Of a stretch of DNA of 64,000 nucleotides, positions 54,300-61,949 are shown piece by piece. The DNA is from JBGSQR01 sp964509295 (GTDB lineage Bacteria; Desulfobacterota; Desulfuromonadia; Geobacterales; Pseudopelobacteraceae). The stretch spans positions 149,312 to 213,311 of the forward strand of contig CAZDWS010000009.1 in the NCBI GenBank assembly GCA_964509295.1, given 5' to 3'. The first letter of the stretch is position 1. Each line of letters starts with the position of its first letter. The position numbers were made by a program, and so were the translations under genes. The notes under the pieces were generated by a model. The model saw only the letters and a program-made list of their open reading frames with translations, did not search any database and was not told the origin of the DNA.

Positions 54300-55166
54300 T
54301 TAAGCGGCTTGTTCAGCTACACCAACGATACTCTCATCTTCTGCTTCCATAATTCCGAATTCCATCAACAGATCTTCCAGCTCTTCCATCTCCAGCGGAG
54401 TAGGAATTACAAGCATCTTGTTATCAGCAATCTTCTGGGCCAGAGTACGATATTCCTGAGCCTGTTTATGCTCCGGGGAATACTCGATTACTGTCATCCT
54501 GCGCAATTCTGCTCTCTGAACCTGATTATCACGCGGTACAAAGTGAATCATCTGTGTGCCGAGTTTTGCTGCCAGAGCGCTGATCAGCTCATATTCCATA
54601 TCGGTCTTACGTGCGTTACAGATCAGACCGGCCAGACGAACCTTGCCGGATGTTGCATACTTGAGAATACCTTTTGCAATGTTGTTGGCTGCATACATTG
54701 CCATCATTTCGCCGGAACAGACAATATAGATCTCTTCAGCTTTGCCTTCACGGATCGGCATGGCGAATCCACCGCAAACAACGTCACCAAGAACATCGTA
54801 GAAAACAAAGTCAAGATCTGGTGTATATGCACCGTTTTCTTCCAGGAAGTTGATGGCAGTAATAACACCACGGCCGGCACAACCAACACCCGGCTCAGGT
54901 CCACCGGACTCGACACATTTTACATCACCATATCCGACCTTCATTACATCTGCCAGTTCCAGGTCCTCTACTGTTCCCAACTCACGAACCAGATCCATTA
55001 CGGTGTTCTGGGCTTTGGCGTGCAGGATCAAACGGGTTGAATCCGCTTTAGGATCGCAACCGACGATCATTACTTTTTTTCCAAGTGATGCCAAACCTGC
55101 AACTGTGTTCTGTGTTGTTGTGGACTTACCAATACCGCCTTTTCCGTAAATAGCTATCTGTCTCAT
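54300..55166 (-). CDS. nifH: Nitrogenase iron protein
   Basis: 288 residues. P-loop IYGKGGIGKSTTTQN, switch regions CDPKADST and DVLGDVVCGGFAMP, [4Fe-4S] ligands Cys96 and Cys131. Arg99 in GCAGRGV is the site that DraT modifies in other diazotrophs. It delivers electrons to NifDK with ATP hydrolysis and also takes part in cofactor maturation. AAGGAG precedes ATG 55166, although the frame continues upstream. First gene of nifHDK, with a leader that contains a terminator. Confidence 0.97.
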   Translation of the reverse strand: MRQIAIYGKGGIGKSTTTQNTVAGLASLGKKVMIVGCDPKADSTRLILHAKAQNTVMDLVRELGTVEDLELADVMKVGYGDVKCVESGGPEPGVGCAGRGVITAINFLEENGAYTPDLDFVFYDVLGDVVCGGFAMPIREGKAEEIYIVCSGEMMAMYAANNIAKGILKYATSGKVRLAGLICNARKTDMEYELISALAAKLGTQMIHFVPRDNQVQRAELRRMTVIEYSPEHKQAQEYRTLAQKIADNKMLVIPTPLEMEELEDLLMEFGIMEAEDESIVGVAEQAA

Positions 55167-55215
55167 GTGAAGCTCCTTTCGCCACCAATCTGTGGCTTTC
55201 GATTTTTTTCGGGGC

Positions 55216-55256
55216 AATAAAAAAGGCGCCCCATTCCTGTGAATGGCGGCGCCTTT
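55216..55256 (-). terminator. Attenuator-like terminator in the nifH leader
   Basis: On the minus strand AAAGGCGCC and GGCGCCTTT close a stem whose inner part CCATTC/GAATGG is also paired, followed by TTTTTTATTG. It lies between the sigma-54 start (about 55294) and the nifH ribosome site (about 55175), so it would stop most transcription at about 76 bases unless overcome. Confidence 0.8.
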
Positions 55257-55303
55257 GCCGAATCCGTATTATTTTTTTGTCAGTGCTGCTTTTGATTATT
55301 CTA

Positions 55304-55321
55304 TTGCATTGGTTGTGCCAA
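55304..55321 (-). promoter_or_regulatory. Sigma-54 promoter of nifHDK
   Basis: Minus strand TTGGCACAACCAATGCAA with GG and GC ten bases apart. It lies about 138 bases from the nifH start. The upstream stretch 55322-55538 is A/T-rich. It carries ATTGC and GCAAT motifs (about 55444-55465) that might be activator sites, and a TTTGCAAA palindrome near 55357. Confidence 0.82.
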
Positions 55322-55538
55322 TTTTATAAGTACCTGATTTTATTTGATAGTACATTTGCAAATCTTTCAATTTCAGTTTTTTACCCAGCTTTTGCCTCTT
55401 TTTTGTGCAGAAGTGCTTTTTCAAAACATCAACTAAACTTTACTTTATTGCAAACAAAACAGGCAATACAGATCAAAAACGGATCCGGCACGAATCAAAC
55501 TATACACTTATCCCATCCCGCAAGAGATTGACCACTTT

Positions 55539-56492
55539 TCAACCCAACTGAACCACTTTGATCGGCTCCTGCACCGTAGCCATTCTCAGGTACTTATCAG
55601 CGCTTTCCAGCAGGATATCCATCGCCATCCCCTGCTTATCCTTTTCGGCATTGAACCCGCTAACACCAAATACTGCCGTCAATTTATGCTCTTGCCCATG
55701 AATCGGTATCAGCATCGAGCCGATCCTAAGCCTGAGACGCCGGGCAACTATCATTGCATCCTGTGCCCCGGTTTCCGGCAACGCTATCAGGAACTCACCT
55801 TCACCATATCGCGCCACCCAATCCACATCTTTCCTGATTCCTTCAACGAAACACTCCGCAACCGCCTTGAGCACAAGATCACAAGCATAGTGCCCATGTT
55901 TTACCCGAATCTGCTCAAAATCACTGATACCAGCAATCATAACCGACAGAGGCCTTTGATAGCGGTAAGCGCGAACAATTTCCTTGGGCAGGCGATCTTC
56001 CAGATAACGCCTGCTAAACACCCCTGAAACCGGATCAACAAACGACAGGCCCCTGACTTCCTCCATATGCCGTTCACGAATTGCTTCCAGTTCAAGTATC
56101 CGCCTGGCTGTTTTCAGTCGGGCATGCAGCTCCGGCTTGTGGATAGGCTTAATGAGGTACTCGTCTGCGCCCGACTCAAGTCCGACAATGATATCGTTCT
56201 TGGACTCCTGTGAAGTAAGAATAATTATATAAGTGTAGCTTAAAGACGATTTTTCGTTTCTGATCTCTTTGCACAGCTCAGGGCCGCTCATACCCGGCAT
56301 AACCCAATCCGTAATAACAATCGGATACAAATTGGTTCGATATAAACTGAGAGCATCTTCCCCGCTTTCCGCCGTTGTGACCGGATACCCGGCCAGCGTC
56401 AAACTATCTTCCAGGATGCTTCTTAACAGTTGATTGTCATCAACAACTAGAATATGCGGCAATGTTGCACCGATTGGTGTGATGTCAGCCAT
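55539..56492 (-). CDS. Response regulator with degenerate GGDEF domain
   Basis: 317 residues. Receiver domain: HILVVDDNQLLRSIL, phosphorylatable Asp in VITDWVMPGMSGPE, conserved Thr/Lys in ILTSQES and YLIKPIHKPEL. GGDEF domain follows a helical linker; its signature reads GEGEF (230-234) instead of GGDEF, so cyclase activity is doubtful and it may act as a binding or regulatory module. GGAGG precedes ATG 56492. It lies upstream of and on the same strand as nifH, but is separated from it by the nifH promoter. Confidence 0.9.
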   Translation of the reverse strand: MADITPIGATLPHILVVDDNQLLRSILEDSLTLAGYPVTTAESGEDALSLYRTNLYPIVITDWVMPGMSGPELCKEIRNEKSSLSYTYIIILTSQESKNDIIVGLESGADEYLIKPIHKPELHARLKTARRILELEAIRERHMEEVRGLSFVDPVSGVFSRRYLEDRLPKEIVRAYRYQRPLSVMIAGISDFEQIRVKHGHYACDLVLKAVAECFVEGIRKDVDWVARYGEGEFLIALPETGAQDAMIVARRLRLRIGSMLIPIHGQEHKLTAVFGVSGFNAEKDKQGMAMDILLESADKYLRMATVQEPIKVVQLG

Positions 56493-56730
56493 GTACCCTC
56501 CGAAATCCAATAACATTTACAGCCAGACGGCTTAAAAACGGTTCGTAAAGCAGCGACAAGAACCCCGCATCACGATTGTACCAAATAGCGACAACGATAC
56601 TTTATATTGGCTATCACACAAAGTCCAGCGCACCTTTTAATGAAAAACACAGGTTCACTATTCCTGAAGTGGAATATGATTAACCAATCTAAAATTGGGC
56701 ATGTTTATTTTTTACTGGAAGGAGTGACTT

Positions 56731-56835
56731 ATGAGCAGACTACACCCGGCGAACCCGACCGGATTTATGCCGATGAAGTTTGCCGCTTTTTTTGCTGTTA
56801 CGTTGATACGACTTGGAGTGTACCTGGGATACTGA
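56731..56835 (+). CDS. Possible 34-residue membrane peptide
   Basis: A short frame with an excellent ribosome site (GGAAGGAG, then ATG 56731). It encodes an N-terminal polar segment (MSRLHPANPTG) and one hydrophobic helix (FAAFFAVTLI...VYLGY), stopping at 56835. It overlaps the last 96 bases of the serine hydrolase gene on the opposite strand, whose tail there is an unusual run of basic residues. No homolog recognised; expression unproven. Confidence 0.35.
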   Translation: MSRLHPANPTGFMPMKFAAFFAVTLIRLGVYLGY

Positions 56836-58074
56836 TGCCATCCTGACACCGTGTCTGCCAACCGGTTTTTTCCGCATCGACAACCGAACACGTTGCAGAG
56901 TTAAGGGGATTTTTGCAATAACCGGAATTGTTGCAACACGAAGAGTGTCACCAGTCCGCCGGAACTCTTCCACTGCAATGGTTGAAATATCGCTGCGCAG
57001 TTGATTAAACCCTCTGATATTCTTGTAATCCAAACGATTGGTTAATAGAACCACGAACAGATCCAGCCCGGGATCTATCCAGATTGAAGACCCGCTGTAC
57101 CCGGTGTGGCCAAAGGAAACCTCTGAGAACAATTTACCCTTCGCAGCAGAGTAAGGAGATTTTATATCCCATCCCAGGCCTCGTACCACTTCGCTGTTAC
57201 TACAGGAAAATGGTGCCGTCATCTGTTTCACTGCCTGTTCGGACAGGATACGCCTGCCGTCAATCACACCACCTGCCAGCAGTAATCTGGCAAATCTGGA
57301 TAAATCCTGTGCTGAGCTGAATAGACCGGCATGGCCGGCCACACTGCCAAGGCGTTGCGCATTACGATCCTGAACGGTTCCGCTGTCGGCTCCTAATGTG
57401 GGTGCAATCCGGTCAGCCAGATCCAGTGTTGGCAAGAACATGGTCTCGGAGGTAAAAAGAGGGACAAAGATTTTTTCGTGGCAATAGGTATCCAGAGTCT
57501 TCCCTGAAACACGCCGGACCAACTCTCCCAACAGAATAAAATTGATATCTGCATAGTTGAAGCTGCTGCCTGGCCGTTGACGGCTTGCTTCTGCTGCCAC
57601 CCTGGAGACGGCTGTCTTCATGGCCTGATTTGAACTCATATCAAAGTCGGTCAGCCCAGACGTGTGAGTCAGCAGGTGAAGTATTGTTGCATTTCCCAAA
57701 TCAGAGCCCTTGAATTCGGGAAACCAGCGAATCAACGGATCTTTCAGTGAAATGCGCCCTTCATCCAGCAGTTTCATTATTGCCGGTGCGGTTGCAATTA
57801 CCTTTGTCAATGAAGCCACGTCAAAAATAGTCTGTTCATCAAGCGGAGGTGAATCAGGACTGGCATTAAGCCTTCCACGGGAGGTGCTGGAGATAATTCC
57901 GTTGTGATTGCCTATCACAACAACTCCACCACCAATCAGGTTGTTGGAAATGGCCCGTTCCATAAGAAAATCAATTGTGACGCTGCGGCCGTAATCAGGT
58001 ATTCCAACAGAAGCAAACAGAGGAGAAACAGAAAAGAATATGGAGAGCAGAATTGTACAGCAAAATAAAAGCAT
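56740..58074 (-). CDS. Serine hydrolase, class C beta-lactamase/esterase family
   Basis: 444 residues with a signal peptide (LLFCCTILLSIFFSVSPLFA). Catalytic motifs: DVASLTKVIAT (SxxK), SSFNYADINFILLG (Tyr motif) and FGHTGYSGSSIW (HTG). Similar proteins act on D-Ala peptides or esters in the periplasm. ATG 58074 has AAGG upstream; longer in-frame starts reach 58152 but would put extra residues before the signal peptide. The last 60 residues are very basic and low in complexity, and part of that tail overlaps a small ORF on the other strand. Confidence 0.88.
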   Translation of the reverse strand: MLLFCCTILLSIFFSVSPLFASVGIPDYGRSVTIDFLMERAISNNLIGGGVVVIGNHNGIISSTSRGRLNASPDSPPLDEQTIFDVASLTKVIATAPAIMKLLDEGRISLKDPLIRWFPEFKGSDLGNATILHLLTHTSGLTDFDMSSNQAMKTAVSRVAAEASRQRPGSSFNYADINFILLGELVRRVSGKTLDTYCHEKIFVPLFTSETMFLPTLDLADRIAPTLGADSGTVQDRNAQRLGSVAGHAGLFSSAQDLSRFARLLLAGGVIDGRRILSEQAVKQMTAPFSCSNSEVVRGLGWDIKSPYSAAKGKLFSEVSFGHTGYSGSSIWIDPGLDLFVVLLTNRLDYKNIRGFNQLRSDISTIAVEEFRRTGDTLRVATIPVIAKIPLTLQRVRLSMRKKPVGRHGVRMASVSQVHSKSYQRNSKKSGKLHRHKSGRVRRV

Positions 58075-58303
58075 GCTATGCCTTGTTGGAATGCAGGTTG
58101 TTGATCGCATCTGCCGGCACCCTATCCGGACAGCGTTCAGGCATTCCAGCATTTACCATAGCATGCCTGCCGGTGTTAGTATTGTGATATCTATCACCTG
58201 AACAAGTTAGTTTACATCTGGAAAAGCTGGAGATCAAACTGTTGCGCTACGCTTTCTGATTTATCTGCTATAGTTAAGCAATGAAACTCAATGAGTCTAT
58301 TAA

Positions 58304-59830
58304 ATGAAACGACGTGAATTTCTAGAGCTGGCAGCTTCCTCTGCCGGCGCCCTGCTGCTTGGAGCCTGTGCCACAAGCCCCCCCTTGAAACTGGATGCAA
58401 ATCTGTCCGCCACTATTGATCGTCTACCCTACCGGGGACTGGCCATGTCCCTGCCGGAAGAGCAGGATTACGTGGCACACATCGAAGGGAAGATTCCTAC
58501 GGGTCTGCGGGGCACATATTTCCGCAACGGACCGGGACTGTTCGAGCGGGACGGAGTTCGCAAGCGCACCATCCTGGATGGCGACGGCATGATTCAGCAG
58601 TTCCGTTTTCATGACAAAGGTGTTCATTACCGGACCAGGTTCGTTCAAACGGAGAAATACCGCGCAGAATCCGCTGCCGGAAAGTTCATCTATCCATCCT
58701 GGAGCACTCAGGCCCCCGGCGGTTTTCTGAAGAACTTCTGGATTACTGAAGGCATCAAAAGTCAGGCCGGTATTACGGTTTACCTGTTCAACAACAAACT
58801 TTATACATTTGATGAATCCTCCTACCCCTATGAGCTTGACCCGGTAACTCTGACAACCATCGGCGAGACCTCGTTAGGTATTCCACGCGAGGAGACAGTC
58901 TTTTCGGCCCACTCCAAGATAGATCCCCATAACGGTGAATGGCTGCACTTCGGCGTGCTTTACGGCCCGTCACCACAGCTGCACATAAGCGTATTCCATG
59001 CAGACGGTCGCCTGAACTATCACCGGGTAGAACCGATGCCGCGTTTTGTCTACATTCACGACTGGTTCATCTCAACCAACTATCTTATTATCAGCCTTCA
59101 TCCGGTCGATATAGATTTTTGGCCGGCCCTGCTGGGGCTGCGCAGCATTTCCGACTCTCTGCGCTGGAGGCCGGAAAAAGGCAACCTGCTGCTGGTCATC
59201 CCACGCAACCCATCCGGAAAGACGCATCAGCTCGAAGCGCCCTCCTGCTTCATGTGGCACTCCATCAATGCCCGTGACAATGGCAACGAAATTGTTGCCG
59301 AGTTTATCGGTTACGATAATCCGGATCACTTCGTGGGCAAAGACCCGGTTATCTCTGCCGTCATGCAGGGCCGTGAGGGTGAACACAAGTATCCCGGCCT
59401 GCTGCGGCGCTTTGTGATTGATGTACCGGGCAAAAAGGTGAGAAATGAGATCATCGGCTCAGACAATTGCGAGTGGCCGCGTATTGATGATCGTCTATTA
59501 TGTGGTTCATATCGCCATGTCTGGCTGGCTCAGGCAAAAGCAGGAGATTTTTTCGCATCTACAGTTGATCGGTATGATATGCAAAATGGCAAGGTGGATC
59601 GCTACGATTTCGGAAAACAGGTCTACTGCTCCGAACCGTATTTTATCCCGCGACCGGGTGGTGGTCATGAGGAAGGGTGGATACTGACGGAAGGTCTGGA
59701 CGGGAAGAGTGGGAAAGCCTTTCTGGCGGTCCTTGACGCGGCACACCTTGCCGACGGACCACTGGCGGTGGTGCATCTTAAACATCATGTGCCCTACAGT
59801 TATCATGGCTGCTGGCAGGCTGGCAGTTGA
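58304..59830 (+). CDS. Carotenoid oxygenase (RPE65/CCD) family protein
   Basis: 508 residues. The N-terminus has a Tat-like KRREFL motif followed by a lipobox (LLGAC), so it may be exported as a lipoprotein. Family motifs are GTYFRNGPGLFE and LDGDGMIQQFRF. The four iron-binding histidines can be placed at FSAHSKIDP, YIHDWF, CFMWHSIN and YHGCW. These enzymes cleave C=C bonds of carotenoids, stilbenes or lignin-type substrates; the substrate is unknown. Ribosome site weak. Confidence 0.87.
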   Translation: MKRREFLELAASSAGALLLGACATSPPLKLDANLSATIDRLPYRGLAMSLPEEQDYVAHIEGKIPTGLRGTYFRNGPGLFERDGVRKRTILDGDGMIQQFRFHDKGVHYRTRFVQTEKYRAESAAGKFIYPSWSTQAPGGFLKNFWITEGIKSQAGITVYLFNNKLYTFDESSYPYELDPVTLTTIGETSLGIPREETVFSAHSKIDPHNGEWLHFGVLYGPSPQLHISVFHADGRLNYHRVEPMPRFVYIHDWFISTNYLIISLHPVDIDFWPALLGLRSISDSLRWRPEKGNLLLVIPRNPSGKTHQLEAPSCFMWHSINARDNGNEIVAEFIGYDNPDHFVGKDPVISAVMQGREGEHKYPGLLRRFVIDVPGKKVRNEIIGSDNCEWPRIDDRLLCGSYRHVWLAQAKAGDFFASTVDRYDMQNGKVDRYDFGKQVYCSEPYFIPRPGGGHEEGWILTEGLDGKSGKAFLAVLDAAHLADGPLAVVHLKHHVPYSYHGCWQAGS

Positions 59831-59952
59831 ATATAGTGTGGTTTGACAGGTAACAAAAGAAGTCTGGGAGCTTCACCGCTCCCTAGAACACCTTGCAAAC
59901 TGAAGATAGCATCACTGATATGCAAGCATATATTGCTTTCAATATAGGGACA

Positions 59953-59997
59953 TAAAGGGACATGCTGATAATTGGCAATAACCAGCATGTCCCTTTA
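59953..59997. terminator. Perfect 15-bp hairpin after the carotenoid oxygenase gene
   Basis: TAAAGGGACATGCTG and its complement around a 15-base loop, preceded by a second AGGGACAT copy. There is no strong T run. It sits in the 280-base gap between the oxygenase and the convergent CPBP gene; nothing else is evident there. Confidence 0.55.
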
Positions 59998-60109
59998 TTA
60001 CTGTGCCATAACGATACCCCACCAAAACCCCTGCGCAATTACGAGGAGCTTTTTTACTGTATTCCATGTTTTTTCTGTTTCGTTGTTGTTCATTGATGGT
60101 TATTTCCAG

Positions 60110-60745
60110 CTACAGGGTAATATATTCAATAAAGTGCATTACACTATTGTTTAGAATATGAAGAAAAATACTCATAAAAATTACGTTTGTTCTTTGATAA
60201 ACGTAGGTAAATATAAAACCTTGAAATATTAATACCGGAGTAATTGGATTAAAGTAGTGAACGCCTGCAAACAGGCCGATTGACACTATGTACCCAATAA
60301 GCACACCGAATCTGTTTTTTAAGATGCTAAAGAAATAGTATCTAAATATTATCTCTTCGCTGACCGGAATGACAATACATGCAAAAGGTAAATGTATGAT
60401 GTATTTTAGACTTTCCAATGATATTGTGCTGGACGGAGAAGTAATTCCTGAATAAAAATGGCGCACTGCCGCTATTAGAAAGAATATTAAATAAACAGCC
60501 AATAGTCCAGAACCACATTCTATTACTGATGGTTTATCAAGCTCTTTTGCCAGCTCAAATCGGCTTACTTTGTGTAAATAATAGATAACCGGCCAGTAAC
60601 ATAATGCAACGGATAAAGTATCGTAAGGTTCACCGGGAGGAAAAAGAAGTGATAGAGACATAAAAAATGCAAATGACAATAGCAATATTAATATTGCTAT
60701 TGTCATTTCAGAGATACCGCATTTTGTTAATTTTTCATTGGTCAT
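60110..60745 (-). CDS. CPBP-family intramembrane metalloprotease (Abi/CAAX type)
   Basis: 211 residues, largely membrane helices. Catalytic motifs are PVSEEIIFRYYFF (EExxxR), LFAGVHYF (FxxxH) and FLHILNNSVMHF (HxxxN). Members process prenylated proteins or give self-immunity to peptide toxins. Its place after hcp and an unknown gene makes an immunity role conceivable, but this is inference. Low G+C compared with the core region; no strong ribosome site. Confidence 0.86.
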   Translation of the reverse strand: MTNEKLTKCGISEMTIAILILLLSFAFFMSLSLLFPPGEPYDTLSVALCYWPVIYYLHKVSRFELAKELDKPSVIECGSGLLAVYLIFFLIAAVRHFYSGITSPSSTISLESLKYIIHLPFACIVIPVSEEIIFRYYFFSILKNRFGVLIGYIVSIGLFAGVHYFNPITPVLIFQGFIFTYVYQRTNVIFMSIFLHILNNSVMHFIEYITL

Positions 60746-60788
60746 TTATTGTTTTCAAGCATTTAAAGTAGAATTAAGTTTATTAAAA

Positions 60789-61217
60789 TCAATGTGGAAA
60801 GTTCGCTTCCGGTATATCAGATATTTTCACTTTAGTATAATCTTCATACATGCCATTTAAATAGTTCCTTATCTCTCCCCCCACAGGCAGTCCGTTGTAT
60901 TTAGTTGCCAGGCGTTGCGCAATTTGCCCATAATGTGAATTAATTACGCCGTTTGCCGCCGGAATCAATGTCGTTGTAGCCACAGCATTCAAATGAGGTG
61001 CTGCCATTATAAATGGGCTGCCAATAACGGCAACACCAGCCGGGGCCATTCCTGCACCAATCATTGGTACAGTAAGGAAACGTGTTAATTCACCCCTGCT
61101 TGCCGCCTCATCCATTGACTGCGCAAGATATGCATTTAACGTGGATGAAAATAAAAAGGTTGGCCCCTGAACGCGAGGAAATCCAGCCGCAGTTACTGTA
61201 TTATTTAGGTCTGACAT
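60789..61217 (-). CDS. Unknown protein downstream of hcp
   Basis: 142 residues, no family recognised. A polar N-terminus (SDLNNTVTAAGFPRVQGPTF) leads to an Ala/Gly/Pro-rich hydrophobic stretch (about residues 48-90), then a polar C-terminal part with NSHYGQIAQRLATKYNGLP. No signal peptide. It begins 22 bases after hcp, so it is probably co-expressed. Candidates are a T6SS effector or an adaptor carried in the Hcp tube; nothing in the sequence proves this. Confidence 0.65.
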   Translation of the reverse strand: MSDLNNTVTAAGFPRVQGPTFLFSSTLNAYLAQSMDEAASRGELTRFLTVPMIGAGMAPAGVAVIGSPFIMAAPHLNAVATTTLIPAANGVINSHYGQIAQRLATKYNGLPVGGEIRNYLNGMYEDYTKVKISDIPEANFPH

Positions 61218-61239
61218 TTTTCACCTCCAATATTAAAAA

Positions 61240-61659
61240 TTATCTCGGCACATCCCATGAGTCCTCTGCCTCAATTCCAGTTGCCTCCCACGTTACCTTG
61301 ATCTTCTTGTAAGTGAAAGAAACTGACTCCATATGCCCATAAACGCTATTTGACGCTTGAAGAGTCAATGGTATTGACGGCTGATAGCTTACAACAATGG
61401 CATCTTCAAGTGTCGTTGTGTAATAATGCTCTTCGGTCCCATATTTGGTCACGCGATAGAACTTTAATGTAACATCCTTTAGATGCTCGCCGGTGCAAAG
61501 GGCCTGGAATATCTTGGGCGAAGCTTTATCTATTTCCTTGACTATGGTCGTGGGGGAATGAACGCGTTTTGCATTCGGCAATCCATCATTTTTACTGGCT
61601 GGCATACCTATAGAGTGGTGAAGTTCATAGACAAGGATCGTTCCGTCTCTTCCCTTCAT
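61240..61659 (-). CDS. hcp: Hcp, type VI secretion tube protein (in-frame body)
   Basis: 139 residues from ATG 61659: MKGRDGTILVYELHHSIG, VHSPTTIVKEIDKASPKIFQ, LCTGEHLKDVTLKFYR and SVSFTYKKIKVTWEATG, all diagnostic for Hcp. The family is normally about 160 residues. The missing N-terminus is encoded just upstream in another frame (next entry), so the gene as read here has a one-base shift. If translated from the internal ATG, the first strand of the Hcp barrel is absent and hexamer assembly would be doubtful. No other T6SS structural gene is in the window. Confidence 0.88.
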   Translation of the reverse strand: MKGRDGTILVYELHHSIGMPASKNDGLPNAKRVHSPTTIVKEIDKASPKIFQALCTGEHLKDVTLKFYRVTKYGTEEHYYTTTLEDAIVVSYQPSIPLTLQASNSVYGHMESVSFTYKKIKVTWEATGIEAEDSWDVPR

Positions 61660-61726
61660 GTCGCAACTTCCTTCAATTTTCCCCCTGCTTTACTCCAGTA
61701 ACAGTTAAGTGACACGGCATGGGCAT
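61660..61726 (-). pseudogene. Out-of-frame N-terminal segment of hcp
   Basis: ATG 61726, with GGAG upstream, opens MPMPCHLTVTGVKQG, the usual Hcp N-terminus, but stops at TGA after 17 residues. Removing one G from the run GGGGG (61681-61685) would join it to KIEGSCDMKGRDG and give a normal 161-residue Hcp. A frameshift mutation, a sequencing error or a slippage site would all fit. Confidence 0.75.
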
Positions 61727-61869
61727 AGCTTGATTTCTCCTTTTTTATTTTCAAATTTGAACAGTACTTTTGAATATCGTAAGACCAATATTGAAAACAT
61801 GGATCCCCCATAGAAACTGCGGGGATGACACAAAGAAATTACTAATGCATCGAAGCACGATATAAACCG

Positions 61870-61898
61870 AATGGGCAGCTCCGCAGAAGCTGCCCATT
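61870..61898. terminator. Hairpin between the C1 peptidase and hcp
   Basis: AATGGGCAGCT pairs with AGCTGCCCATT around a 7-base loop, 52 bases after the peptidase stop. T runs are short. The remaining 61727-61949 stretch probably holds the hcp promoter, which I could not place. Confidence 0.6.
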
Positions 61899-61949
61899 CA
61901 ACTTCTTTTAAACTCAGAAACTTAAAGTTTTACCTCAATTCATAGCAAA

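Noticed and set aside
55216..55256. ANTAR-type target with two hexaloop hairpins in the nifH leader
   Set aside because: Only the terminator stem is clear; the loop does not show the A1/G4 hexaloop pattern as I fold it, so I report only a terminator with possible antitermination.
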